Part shown: positions 1-7,583 of the stretch, one piece after another
How positions within the stretch are numbered: the first letter of the stretch is position 1
Layout of the letters: each line of letters starts with the position of its first letter
Origin: Chloroflexota bacterium
Lineage (GTDB): Bacteria > Chloroflexota > Limnocylindria > QHBO01
Reading direction: 5' to 3'
DNA length: 39,853 bases
NCBI GenBank assembly: GCA_013816405.1
Contig: JACDEL010000009.1
Location: 1 to 39,853, forward strand
The notes under the pieces: model-generated
Told to the model about the DNA's origin: nothing
Database searches by the model: none
The model's input: the letters and a program-made list of their open reading frames with translations, nothing else
Made by a program: the position numbers and the translations under genes

Positions 1-809
1 TAGCAGAGCAGCTCGGACGACGCGACGATCGGGCCGAAGCCCGGCGCGTACGCATTCGTGACCAGCGCTTGCAGAGGATGGGTCCGGATCGGCAGCCGAA
101 GATCGGCCATGGCTGCGACCGGCGTCACCCGCCCACCGACCGCGCTCAGCACCACGCCCGCAGATATCGGTCCAGAGGGAGTCTGCACCCCAGTCACCCG
201 CTCCCCTGAGCGCAGCAGCCCGGTGACCGGCGTGTGGGGAATGACGTGGACGCCGAGGCGCATGGCGCCCTGAGCGTATGCCCACACCACCCGGTCGTGG
301 CGAGCGGTGGCACCACCTGGGTGGTACGAGGCGCCCAGTACCGGGTAGCGGCCGCCACCCGACAGGTCGAGCTGGGGGCACAGCTCCTGCGCCTCCTCGG
401 GCGTGATCATCACCGTCTCGGCGCCGCAGGCCTGGTTCATCAGGGCACGGGCTCGCTCGGCGCGCATGCCTGACTCGGTGTGCGCCAGCCAGAGCAGGCC
501 CTTGGTCGAGTGCATCACCGAGCAGCCGGTCTCGTCCTCCAGGGACCGATACAGCTCGAGGCTGCGCTGGTAGAACCGCACCGATTCTGCGATCCCGTAG
601 TTGGCCCGGATGATGGTGGTGTTGCGCCCGGTGTTGCCGGAGCCGATGTAGTCGGCCTCGAGCACCGCCGCGTTCGTGATCCCGTGCTTCGTTGCGAGAT
701 TCCAGGCCGTCGCCAGCCCATGTCCTCCCCCGCCGATGATGACGACGTCGTACGACTTCTTCGGCTCGTGCCACGTCAGGTCGAGCAGGGTCTCCACGAA
801 CTCGTTCAC
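1..809 (-). CDS. soxB: Sarcosine oxidase beta subunit-like FAD/FMN oxidoreductase (3' end cut by window edge)
   Basis: Flavoprotein subunit that would oxidise sarcosine or a related N-methyl amino acid in a heteromeric sarcosine oxidase. The visible 269 residues begin at a GTG (809-807) directly after the TAA of the upstream gene, so the two are translationally linked. A dinucleotide-binding glycine motif (VVIIGGGGHGLATAWNLA) lies at about residues 20-37. Further on, GGATARHDRVVWAYA matches the region that carries the covalent FMN histidine in known heterotetrameric enzymes; equating this His with the flavin ligand is from family knowledge. The alpha and small-subunit genes just upstream support the call. 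The C-terminal part lies beyond position 1, so completeness cannot be judged. Another glycine/sarcosine/proline-type DAO-family oxidase is the main alternative. Confidence 0.85.
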   Translation of the reverse strand, partial: MNEFVETLLDLTWHEPKKSYDVVIIGGGGHGLATAWNLATKHGITNAAVLEADYIGSGNTGRNTTIIRANYGIAESVRFYQRSLELYRSLEDETGCSVMHSTKGLLWLAHTESGMRAERARALMNQACGAETVMITPEEAQELCPQLDLSGGGRYPVLGASYHPGGATARHDRVVWAYAQGAMRLGVHVIPHTPVTGLLRSGERVTGVQTPSGPISAGVVLSAVGGRVTPVAAMADLRLPIRTHPLQALVTNAYAPGFGPIVASSELLC

Positions 810-1184
810 TTACAACCGCTCCTCGAGCTCAGGCGCGTACGCGGCCGCGCATAGCAGGAGCGCCCGGTCCTCGGCCAGCCACAGCTTGGCGGGCACGCCC
901 GCAACCAATCCCTGGGCGAGCGCCGGCCGAGCGGTCGGGAGCGGCCAATCGACGTGCGGGACGACCTGCTCGCGCACCTCGTCGGGGGTCAGCCACCAGC
1001 CGACGAAGCCGGCCTCGTCCACGACCAGGTTCTCCCCAACGACCTGGACGCTCGCTGAGCCGATCACCAAGAGCTCGTCAGGAGCGAGGCGCAACGTCGG
1101 ATGGTCATCGGGCACGACCAGCTCGTCGAGAGCCTCGGGGGCGGCCACCACGCGGAGTGCGGGGAGCGGCTCAGGCGCGCGCAC
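810..1184 (-). CDS. Small subunit of the sarcosine oxidase-type complex (gamma-like)
   Basis: A 124-aa protein between the alpha and beta genes. I chose GTG at 1184-1182 because GGAGG lies seven bases upstream (1196-1192). A longer frame to ATG 1241 would overlap the alpha gene by 70 bases, while the chosen start overlaps it by only 14. The C-terminal half (GLVAGVPAKLWLAEDRALLL then AAAYAPELEERL) looks like a folded small-subunit domain. Canonical gamma subunits are nearer 200 residues, so this is short. The assignment rests mostly on position; it could instead be a separate DUF family that accompanies compact SoxA-like proteins. No delta subunit (the ~100-aa zinc-binding protein of the canonical complex) is seen. 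Confidence 0.6.
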   Translation of the reverse strand: MRAPEPLPALRVVAAPEALDELVVPDDHPTLRLAPDELLVIGSASVQVVGENLVVDEAGFVGWWLTPDEVREQVVPHVDWPLPTARPALAQGLVAGVPAKLWLAEDRALLLCAAAYAPELEERL

Positions 1185-3369
1185 GAAGGCCCTCCGGGTC
1201 GTAGAAGGGGGGTTCGGCGACCGATGCCCGCCGTCCGTCAACTTCGACCTCGTTCGGGAACGGCGAGCGCTTGAGCCAGCCGAGCATCACGGCGTGGCCG
1301 AGGGTCGGTGAGGTGAAGCTTGACGTCACGTGGCCAATGACCGTGCCCTTCGACGCGATCGGGCTCCCCTCGGTTGGCGCTGCACCGTCCATCGTCAGCC
1401 CGACCAACCGCCGCCGATCCGGAAGGGCAGCGGTCCGGGCCAGCGCCTCGCGGCCGATGAAGTCGGCCTTCTCCATGTTCACGGCCCAGTCCATGCCCAG
1501 GCGCCGCGGGGTCGTGTCCATCTCGGTGTCCATGCCGATGATCACGTGCCCCTTCTCCAGCCGCAGCGCGAAGAGGGCCTGCAGGCCGTGCGGCCGGATC
1601 CCCAGGTCGGCACCCTCGGCCAGCAGGGTGCGCCATAGCTCGGCTGATCGGTCGACCGGGTGGTGGAGCTCGAACGAGGCCTCGCCCGTGAACGAGAGGC
1701 GCATGACGTGGACCGGCATGCCGGCCAGCTCGCTGTGCACATGCTGCAGGAAGCGCGGCGGATCGATCAGCCCCACGCGCCCGAGGAGCTCGGCGGCGCG
1801 GGGGCCGGTCACGTTGATGGCCGCCAATGACATCGTTCGGTCGAGGAGCAGGACGCTCAGGCCCCACGTCTCCATCCAATCGCGCATCCACATCTCGGCG
1901 TTGCCGGCGCCACCGGTGGTGAAGGTGAGGACGAAGCGGTCATCGGCCTCGCGGCAGATCATGCCGTCGTCGATCACGTGGCCGCGCTCGTTGAGGAGCA
2001 GCGCGTACCGCGAGCGGCCCACGCGGATGGTCGACACGTCGGTCGGATAGAGGCGCTGCAGGAACTCGACCGCATCGGCCCCGGCGACCACGAACTTGCC
2101 GAGCGTGCTCACGTCGCCCAGCGAGACCGCCTCGCGCACCGCCTGGTACTCGGCCAGGTGGTCGCCGTAATTCCAGGGCCGCCACCAGCCGCCGAATCGG
2201 TCCATCTGGGCGCCCTCGGCCAGGTGTTCGTCGTGGAGCGGGGTGCGTCGGAAGGCGTCGAGGTAGACGTCGGCTCCTGCCTCGCCCAGGGTAATCTGGC
2301 GGCTGGCCGGCCGAGCGGTGAACGGCTCGGGGATCTTCCCGCTGCGTGCCGCGATCCAGGCCCGGACGTGGGGCAGGCAGGCGCTCCCCTGGCAGGTGCC
2401 TGTGCCGCTCAGGCTGGCCCGCTTCACCAGCTCCAGCTCGTTGAAGCCGCGCTTCCAGACACCCTCGAGGTCATCCACGCCGGTCCCGATGCAGGGGCAC
2501 ACGATGCCCTCGGTGGGTGCCGGGGGCAACGGGAACGGCTCGGCGGCCGATCCCACCACGCTCACCGGCAGGTCGTCGGCCATGCGCGACAGGATGTCGC
2601 GCGGAGATCGGCCCAGGTTCAGGATCACGGTGTCGCAGCTGGTCGTCCGCTCTTCGCCGTCCTGGCGGATGACCACGGCCGAGACCCGCCCTTCGCCCTG
2701 GAAGCGCACCAGCTCACCGGCGAGTGCCGTGCAGGGGACCTCTTCTGGTGCAGGACCGATGGACACGGCCGAGCCGAGGTTCAACCCCGCCGCGTGGGCC
2801 TTCTGCGCAGCTCGCGCGGTGAGCAATCCGGCGAGGCCGCTTCCTGGGCATACCGGATGGATCTCCGCAGCCCCCGTGGCGACCACGATCTCGCTGGCCC
2901 GGATATGGAGCATCCCCTCCGGCGCGCGCACGATCAGCGTTGGGCCGGCGTAGACCGCCACGACCTCGGCGCCCTGCGCGGCATCCAGGAGGGTGACTTG
3001 ACGACCCGCGCGCTTCGCCTCTGCGGCTGCGGCGGTGCCGCTCCTCCCGGCCCCGATGACGGCCAGGTCGGCCTCTTCCCGTCGCACCTCGATCTCCGGG
3101 GGGTCCGGCGTTGCGTCGTACCAGGCAGGTGCGCCATCGGCCGGGTGCCGGCGGACGTCGAGGTCGGGCCGGGCTGGGGTCTGGCAGGTGCGCACGTAGG
3201 CGATCCCGTCGACCTCGGCGACGCAGTTGCCGCAATCCCCGGCGAGGCAGAGGGTGCCGCCGGTTCGTGGGTGCTCGCCGGAGCGCAGGATGGCGATTGC
3301 GACCGTGTCGCCGGGTTCGTACGGCAGGCGGCGGCCGTCGAGCAGGAATCGGGCCGCTTCTGCGCTCAC
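1171..3369 (-). CDS. soxA: Sarcosine oxidase alpha subunit-like protein (2Fe-2S, FAD/NAD and GcvT domains)
   Basis: 732-aa multidomain protein. Residues 1-65 form a ferredoxin-like segment with Cys41, Cys46, Cys49 and Cys62. An FAD/NAD Rossmann motif (VIGAGRSGTAAAAEA) starts near residue 104. A second cysteine cluster (CPC, then CQGSAC) near residues 290-345 resembles a BFD-type [2Fe-2S] site. From about residue 370 to the end is a GcvT/aminomethyltransferase domain that would bind tetrahydrofolate and take the one-carbon unit released by demethylation. Canonical alpha subunits are ~960 residues; here the stretch between the Rossmann fold and the VVATGA segment is much shortened. The GTG start at 3369 has no Shine-Dalgarno but has TAGCCT six bases upstream, suggesting a leaderless message. 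It is the first gene of the operon. The substrate could be sarcosine, dimethylglycine or another N-methyl compound. Confidence 0.85.
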   Translation of the reverse strand: MSAEAARFLLDGRRLPYEPGDTVAIAILRSGEHPRTGGTLCLAGDCGNCVAEVDGIAYVRTCQTPARPDLDVRRHPADGAPAWYDATPDPPEIEVRREEADLAVIGAGRSGTAAAAEAKRAGRQVTLLDAAQGAEVVAVYAGPTLIVRAPEGMLHIRASEIVVATGAAEIHPVCPGSGLAGLLTARAAQKAHAAGLNLGSAVSIGPAPEEVPCTALAGELVRFQGEGRVSAVVIRQDGEERTTSCDTVILNLGRSPRDILSRMADDLPVSVVGSAAEPFPLPPAPTEGIVCPCIGTGVDDLEGVWKRGFNELELVKRASLSGTGTCQGSACLPHVRAWIAARSGKIPEPFTARPASRQITLGEAGADVYLDAFRRTPLHDEHLAEGAQMDRFGGWWRPWNYGDHLAEYQAVREAVSLGDVSTLGKFVVAGADAVEFLQRLYPTDVSTIRVGRSRYALLLNERGHVIDDGMICREADDRFVLTFTTGGAGNAEMWMRDWMETWGLSVLLLDRTMSLAAINVTGPRAAELLGRVGLIDPPRFLQHVHSELAGMPVHVMRLSFTGEASFELHHPVDRSAELWRTLLAEGADLGIRPHGLQALFALRLEKGHVIIGMDTEMDTTPRRLGMDWAVNMEKADFIGREALARTAALPDRRRLVGLTMDGAAPTEGSPIASKGTVIGHVTSSFTSPTLGHAVMLGWLKRSPFPNEVEVDGRRASVAEPPFYDPEGLRARA

Positions 3370-3375
3370 CGCCAG

Positions 3376-3381
3376 AGGCTA
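3376..3381 (-). promoter_or_regulatory. Candidate -10 box of the sox operon (leaderless)
   Basis: TAGCCT reads on the minus strand, separated by six bases from the GTG of the alpha subunit. It fits the TANNNT-N6-9-start pattern seen at many genes here. The nearest copy of the 15-bp palindrome (3400-3414) would sit at about -31 to -45. Confidence 0.45.
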
Positions 3382-3399
3382 ACCCGTTGCATGCCCTGT

Positions 3400-3687
3400 A
3401 CAAGCGTCACTTGTGCATCCGCGCGGATACCGCCTCTGGCGTGTTGCGGCGCAACCAATGCTTGTGGAGGCGCGCAGCGGGAGGGTCATCGGCGCCCATG
3501 CACAAGCAGGGTTTGTACCAGCCGTCACTCCGCGAGATGCGAGTCGGTTACCAATGCTGTTGGTACATCTGCGATCAAGCGCGCCAGATGAGGCTCTTAT
3601 GCGGCGCGCCACCAATGGAGTTGGTAAATGCCAGCCATCGAGCCAGCATGACGGCGCAAAATGCGCGGTTCTACCAATGTCATCGGT
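3400..3687. repeat. Array of six 15-bp palindromes (ACMA-N7-TKGT), candidate operators
   Basis: Between the divergent sox and ABC-exporter operons, six sites fit ACMA-N7-TKGT: 3400-3414 (ACAAGCGTCACTTGT), 3454-3468 (ACCAATGCTTGTGGA, one mismatch), 3502-3516 (ACAAGCAGGGTTTGT), 3550-3564 (ACCAATGCTGTTGGT), 3611-3625 (ACCAATGGAGTTGGT) and 3673-3687 (ACCAATGTCATCGGT). Start-to-start distances are 54, 48, 48, 61 and 62 bases. Sequence between the last sites is also weakly alike (for example ATGCGGCGC or ATGCGCGG before ACCAATG), so the array may have grown by unequal duplication. The 15-bp symmetry suggests a dimeric repressor or activator. No regulator gene is adjacent. No open frame of note fills 3370-3736. 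Confidence 0.6.
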
Positions 3688-3722
3688 AGCGACCCCCCAG
3701 CCGGCCGGCCCCGACCCATCGG

Positions 3723-3728
3723 TAAACT
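3723..3728 (+). promoter_or_regulatory. Candidate -10 box of the ABC exporter operon (leaderless)
   Basis: TAAACT, eight bases before the ATG at 3737, with no Shine-Dalgarno between. The last palindrome (3673-3687) ends 35 bases upstream of it. Confidence 0.45.
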
Positions 3729-3736
3729 AGGCGCTC

Positions 3737-4684
3737 ATGCCCCCGACCGACGAGATCCTTGTCCATGCCCGCGGCCTGACGAAGCGGTTCGACGAGTTCA
3801 CCGCCGTGAACGCCGTCGACTTCGACGTGCGCACCGCCGAGGCATTCGGATTCCTTGGCCCGAACGGGGCGGGCAAGACCAGCACCATGCGCATGATCGC
3901 CTGCTCCTCGCCGGTGACCGAGGGAGAGCTGACGGTCATCGGCATGGACCCGCGCACGCAGGCGGCGCAGATCAAGGCACGCCTGGGCGTCGTCCCGCAG
4001 GCCGACAACCTGGACGCGGAGCTGACCGTCGAGGAGAACCTGCTGATGTACGCGCGCTACTTCGACATCCCGATGTCGGTGGCGCGCCCGCGGGCGGCCG
4101 AGCTGCTCGAGTTCATGCAGCTCACCGAGCGGGCCGGCGACCAGGTCGAGCCACTCTCCGGGGGAATGAAGCGGCGGCTGACGATCGCGCGGGCGCTCAT
4201 CAACGACCCCGAGCTGATCATCCTCGACGAGCCGACGACGGGCCTCGACCCGCAGGCGCGCCACCTGCTCTGGGAGCGCCTCTACCGGCTCAAGCAGCGC
4301 GGCGCCACGCTGATCATCACCACCCACTACATGGACGAGGCAGAGCAGCTGTGTGACCGCCTGGTGGTGATGGACAAGGCCGCAATCGTCGCCGCCGGAA
4401 CCCCACGAGAGCTGATCGAGAAGTACGCGACCAAGGAGGTGCTCGAGCTGCGCATCCCGGATGCAGTCCGTGGCAGCCTCGACGGCCGCTTCAATGGCCG
4501 CCTCGATGGCCTCGCCGAGCGGGTCGAGGAGCTGCCGGATCGGTTCCTCCTCTACGCCGACGACGGCGAGAAGGCGCTCGAGGGCGTGCACGGCCGCGAG
4601 ATCCCGATCGATTCGGCGCTGGTCCGGCGTGCGACCCTCGAGGATGTCTTCCTGCGGCTCACCGGCCGCTCCCTGGTGGAGTGA
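3737..4684 (+). CDS. ABC-2 exporter ATP-binding protein (NodI/DrrA-like)
   Basis: 315-aa cytoplasmic ATPase that powers the two membrane proteins encoded next. Walker A (GPNGAGKTSTMRM) is near residues 40-52, the signature is LSGGMKRRL, Walker B is LIILDEPTTGLD and the H-loop lies in IITTHYMDEAE. The C-terminal ~75 residues after the nucleotide-binding core are typical of the NodI/daunorubicin-resistance branch, which exports lipids, oligosaccharides or drugs. The substrate cannot be read from sequence. The ATG is leaderless in type (TAAACT eight bases upstream). Its TGA overlaps the next gene's start as TGATG-type coupling. One oddity: the segment after Walker A reads MIACSSPVTEGEL, lacking the usual Gly-Leu. 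Confidence 0.9.
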   Translation: MPPTDEILVHARGLTKRFDEFTAVNAVDFDVRTAEAFGFLGPNGAGKTSTMRMIACSSPVTEGELTVIGMDPRTQAAQIKARLGVVPQADNLDAELTVEENLLMYARYFDIPMSVARPRAAELLEFMQLTERAGDQVEPLSGGMKRRLTIARALINDPELIILDEPTTGLDPQARHLLWERLYRLKQRGATLIITTHYMDEAEQLCDRLVVMDKAAIVAAGTPRELIEKYATKEVLELRIPDAVRGSLDGRFNGRLDGLAERVEELPDRFLLYADDGEKALEGVHGREIPIDSALVRRATLEDVFLRLTGRSLVE

Positions 4685-5514
4685 TGGCGGTCATCGCAGG
4701 CAGCCGCCCCGGCCCGGCGTCCGTCGCCAGCGGGCTCGCAGGAGCGATCGCGGGCGCGGCACGCATCCTGCAACGCAACCTGCTGGTCTATCGCCGCACC
4801 TGGCGCGGCAGCCTCTTCGGCTCGTTCCTCACCCCGCTGCTGTACCTGACCGCCATGGGGATCGGCCTCAGTCAGCTCATGGCCCGCGGCGGCTCCGACC
4901 TGCTTGGCGGCGTCCCGTACCTCGACTTCCTAGGCCCCGGCATCCTGGCCAGCAGCTGCATGCAGACCGCCAGCTTCGAATCGACCTACCCGATCATGGG
5001 CAAGATCAGCTGGCGCAAGAACTACGAGGCGATCCTGGCCACGCCGATCGAAGTGCACCACCTGCTCGTCGGCGAGCTGAGCTGGATCGCATTCCGGCTG
5101 ACCACCATGGCGACCGTCTTCATGATCGTGCTCACCCTGTTCGGGATCCCGCGCAGCCCGCTGGCGCTGCTCGCCATCCCCGCCGCGGTGCTCACCGGCC
5201 TCGCCTTCTCGGCGCCGATCATCGCCTTCGCCGCCACGCGCCATAACGACTCCGGCTTCGCAGCGCTCTTCCGGTTCATCATCAATCCCCTCTTCCTGTT
5301 CAGCGGCACCTTCTTCCCGGTCTCCCAGCTGCCCGATGCGGTGGAGTGGGTCGCCGCCGCCACGCCGCTCTACCACGGCGTCGTGCTGGTGCGGGGCTCG
5401 GTCCTCGACAAGATGCCCTCGACCTGGCCGCTGCACGTCGCCTACCTCGTCGCCTTCATCGCCGTCACCGGGTACATCGCCTACCGCCTCTTGCGCCGGC
5501 GGCTGGTCAAGTGA
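4684..5514 (+). CDS. ABC-2 type transporter permease (NodJ-like), first of two
   Basis: 276-aa polytopic membrane protein with about six hydrophobic segments and the N-terminal amphipathic start RILQRNLLVYRRTWRGSLFG that is common in NodJ/ABC-2 permeases. ATG 4684 overlaps the stop of the ATPase gene (a GTG at 4681 is the alternative). The FSGTFFPVSQLP motif in the C-terminal half is typical of the family and is shared almost exactly with the next gene, so the two are paralogues that probably form a heterodimeric channel with the ATPase. Confidence 0.88.
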   Translation: MAVIAGSRPGPASVASGLAGAIAGAARILQRNLLVYRRTWRGSLFGSFLTPLLYLTAMGIGLSQLMARGGSDLLGGVPYLDFLGPGILASSCMQTASFESTYPIMGKISWRKNYEAILATPIEVHHLLVGELSWIAFRLTTMATVFMIVLTLFGIPRSPLALLAIPAAVLTGLAFSAPIIAFAATRHNDSGFAALFRFIINPLFLFSGTFFPVSQLPDAVEWVAAATPLYHGVVLVRGSVLDKMPSTWPLHVAYLVAFIAVTGYIAYRLLRRRLVK

Positions 5515-6335
5515 CCGCCATCGCACGACGAGCTCCGGCACCCTCGCCCGCTTCCGGCGTGGTCGGCTCGCTGCTCCGATCGCGACGCCTGGTCCAGCGC
5601 AACCTGCTCGTCTACAAGCGCGGCTGGATGGTCATCTTCAGCGGCTTCTTCGAGCCACTCTTCTACCTGCTGGGGATCGGCTATGGGCTCGGCACGCTGG
5701 TGGGAGGGATCCAGCTGTCCGACGGTCGCACGATCACGTACGCCGCGTTCGTCGCCCCGGCGCTGCTCGCTACAGCGAGCATGAACGGGGCGATCGCCGA
5801 GTCGATCTTCAACGTCTTCTTCAAGCTCAACTTCAGCAAGACCTACGACGCCATCCTGGCCACGCCCCTGGGGATCCGCGAAATCGCCGTTGGCGAGATG
5901 CTCTGGTCGCTCTTCCGCGGGACGCTGTACGTGATCGCATTCGTGCTGGTCATGATCGGCATGGGGCTGGTCATCTCGCCGCTCCTCTTCCTGGTGATCC
6001 CGGCCTCGATCCTCATCGGCGCATCCTTCAGCGCGGCCTGCCTGGCGGCCACCGCCTACCTGCGCACGGTGCAGGACTTCGACCTGCCGATGGGCCTGGT
6101 GGTGATGCCGATGTTCCTGTTCAGCGGCACGTTCTTCCCGATCAGCCTCTACCCGCAGCCGATCCAGCTGGCGATGGAGCTGACGCCGCTCTTCCACGCG
6201 GTGGGCCTGCTGCGGGGCCTGGCCACCGGGCTGCTCGGCTGGCACGAGCTGTGGGACCTGGCATACATGGTCGTCTTCGGGGCGATCGCCATGTGGATCG
6301 CGCTCAATCGCCTGGAGCAGCGGCTGATCAAGTAG
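5511..6335 (+). CDS. ABC-2 type transporter permease (NodJ-like), second of two
   Basis: 274-aa permease, paralogous to the preceding one: both carry RNLLVYKR/RR near the N-terminus and FSGTFFPIS/VS near residues 200-210. The start is GTG 5511, overlapping the previous stop as GTGA; the open frame extends upstream to 5346 but that part overlaps the first permease and lacks family similarity. With the ATPase it completes a three-gene exporter. No fourth gene (for example a biosynthetic enzyme) follows in the same operon, so the substrate is unknown. Confidence 0.88.
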   Translation: MTAIARRAPAPSPASGVVGSLLRSRRLVQRNLLVYKRGWMVIFSGFFEPLFYLLGIGYGLGTLVGGIQLSDGRTITYAAFVAPALLATASMNGAIAESIFNVFFKLNFSKTYDAILATPLGIREIAVGEMLWSLFRGTLYVIAFVLVMIGMGLVISPLLFLVIPASILIGASFSAACLAATAYLRTVQDFDLPMGLVVMPMFLFSGTFFPISLYPQPIQLAMELTPLFHAVGLLRGLATGLLGWHELWDLAYMVVFGAIAMWIALNRLEQRLIK

Positions 6336-6398
6336 CCGCACGCGAGTCCTGACGACCGTAACCGGTTGGTACCAGGCCTTCGGCTCCCGCCCCGGGAG

Positions 6399-6404
6399 TA
6401 AGGT
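6399..6404 (+). promoter_or_regulatory. Candidate -10 box, leaderless
   Basis: TAAGGT lies six bases before the ATG at 6411, with no Shine-Dalgarno sequence. The 75 bases between the exporter operon and this gene hold nothing else I recognise. Confidence 0.35.
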
Positions 6405-6410
6405 CTGCCC

Positions 6411-6860
6411 ATGACCTTGCCAAGCGAGGATCCTCAGCCGATCCGGCTCATCCTCGAGGACGCGGACGTCACCGGATGGGTCTACACCCGCGGGCAGCGA
6501 ATGACCGACCTTCTGCAGAGCGGAGAGCCCTTCTCGTTCCTTCCTGCGGGCGGCGATGCGAGCCAGTGGATCGAGACCTTTCCCGACGGGACCCTGCTGG
6601 TCGTGCCACCCCCGCATGTCAGCGAGCCGACCCTGCGCGTGCACGGGCACCAGACGCAGGTCCAGATCCGCGCCGGCGCCTACCGCATCGCCGGCACCGC
6701 CCACATGCGCCCGGGCGAGCAGGACGATCCGATCATGCGAGCGACACGACGGTTCCTGCCGCTGACGTCCGCGACCTTCGGCCGGGACGAGGGTCCGGAT
6801 GAGCAGGTGGACGTGTTGATCGTGAACATGCGCAGGACCAGCGAATTCCACGTCGGCTAG
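6411..6860 (+). CDS. Hypothetical soluble protein, 149 aa
   Basis: I do not recognise this family with certainty. No membrane segment or signal peptide is visible. The chain reads as mixed beta structure with a central hydrophobic strand (TLLVVPPPHVSEPTLRVHGH) and a second near the end (VDVLIVNMRRTSEFHV). It opens with IRLILEDADVTGWVYTRG, which resembles small beta-barrel proteins of the PilZ-like or DUF type that occur in this group of organisms. Codon use matches neighbouring genes and the leaderless start pattern is present. It stands alone: the exporter operon ends 75 bases upstream and the next gene converges on it. Confidence 0.65.
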   Translation: MTLPSEDPQPIRLILEDADVTGWVYTRGQRMTDLLQSGEPFSFLPAGGDASQWIETFPDGTLLVVPPPHVSEPTLRVHGHQTQVQIRAGAYRIAGTAHMRPGEQDDPIMRATRRFLPLTSATFGRDEGPDEQVDVLIVNMRRTSEFHVG

Positions 6861-6906
6861 GGGCGCAATGGGCGCGCACCCCTGGCCTTCGGTCGCATCG
6901 AGCCTG

Positions 6907-6942
6907 GTCGTGCAGTCGTGCAGCCGTGCTGCACGAACGACC
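6907..6942. terminator. Large hairpin between convergent genes
   Basis: An inner stem TCGTGCAG / CTGCACGA (6916-6923 and 6929-6936, 5-base loop) sits inside an outer stem GGTCGT / ACGACC (6907-6912 and 6937-6942) with a 4-base bulge. It lies between the ends of the hypothetical gene (+) and pgsA (-). It lacks a clear T-run on either strand, so it may be a bidirectional terminator or simply an mRNA 3'-end stabiliser. Confidence 0.5.
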
Positions 6943-6977
6943 TTGACAGCAGGAGCCTGCCGCCGACCGAGCTCCCC

Positions 6978-7583
6978 TCAGCCCTCCCGCCCGAGCAGCA
7001 TCGGAAGGGCGCCGCGCAGGTACGCCACCCCGGAAACCACCGCCAGGACGGTCGCCAGGATCGCAAGCCAGAAGCCGATGCCCTGGACCAGGCCAGCCTC
7101 GACCACCTTCCCCACCTGCCCGCCGGTCTGAGCGTCGAAGGCGAGCAGCAGGACCCCGATCGCCGCGTTCGTGGCGAACGTCTTCCACTTGCCAAGTTGG
7201 CGGGCCGCGATGACGACACTCGCCTCCGCTGCCACCTGCCGGACCCCCTGGACCACCAGCTCCCGGATCAGCAGGGTCGCCACAATCCAGGTCGGCAGGA
7301 TATCCACCTCGACCATCGCCACTAGGACACCGGCGACCAGCACCTTGTCCGCGGTGAGATCGAGGAACACGCCCAGGGGCGACACCTGGTCGCGCGCGCG
7401 GGCGATGCGACCATCCAGGTAGTCGGTGGTTGCCGCAGCCGCGTACACCGCGAAGCCGATCAGCCCCGCTCCGGGAAACGGCAGGAGGAGGAGGAGGACC
7501 ACGATCGGGGTGGCAGCGATGCGCGCCAGGCCGAGCATGTTCGGGAGCGTGGTGAGGCGCGATGGGGATCGGCCGTCGATCAT
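6978..7583 (-). CDS. pgsA: CDP-diacylglycerol--glycerol-3-phosphate 3-phosphatidyltransferase
   Basis: 201-aa integral membrane enzyme that makes phosphatidylglycerol phosphate from CDP-diacylglycerol and glycerol 3-phosphate. The CDP-alcohol phosphotransferase motif DG-x2-AR-x8-G-x3-D-x3-D is complete: DGRIARARDQVSPLGVFLDL followed by TAD, at about residues 55-77. The N-terminus has the usual LPNMLGLARI element. The ATG (7583) overlaps the stop of plsY (7580) by four bases, so the two lipid genes are translationally coupled. The open frame continues upstream through plsY but that part is antiparallel in meaning and not used. The C-terminal half is more divergent than in model enzymes, and a cardiolipin-type activity cannot be excluded. 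Confidence 0.88.
   Translation of the reverse strand: MIDGRSPSRLTTLPNMLGLARIAATPIVVLLLLLPFPGAGLIGFAVYAAAATTDYLDGRIARARDQVSPLGVFLDLTADKVLVAGVLVAMVEVDILPTWIVATLLIRELVVQGVRQVAAEASVVIAARQLGKWKTFATNAAIGVLLLAFDAQTGGQVGKVVEAGLVQGIGFWLAILATVLAVVSGVAYLRGALPMLLGREG

Noticed and set aside
3400-3687. CRISPR-like array of short palindromes with spacers of similar length
   Set aside because: The repeats are only 15 bp and vary among copies, the spacers are partly alike, and no cas gene is near. An operator array fits better.
5481-6851. Long minus-strand open frame (456 codons) opposite the exporter permease
   Set aside because: Its translation is compositional (His/Asp/Arg-rich, no family pattern) and it is the antisense of a clear membrane protein gene. 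The same applies to long antisense frames at 1978-3591, 13848-15278, 9570-10859 and 38467-39642.
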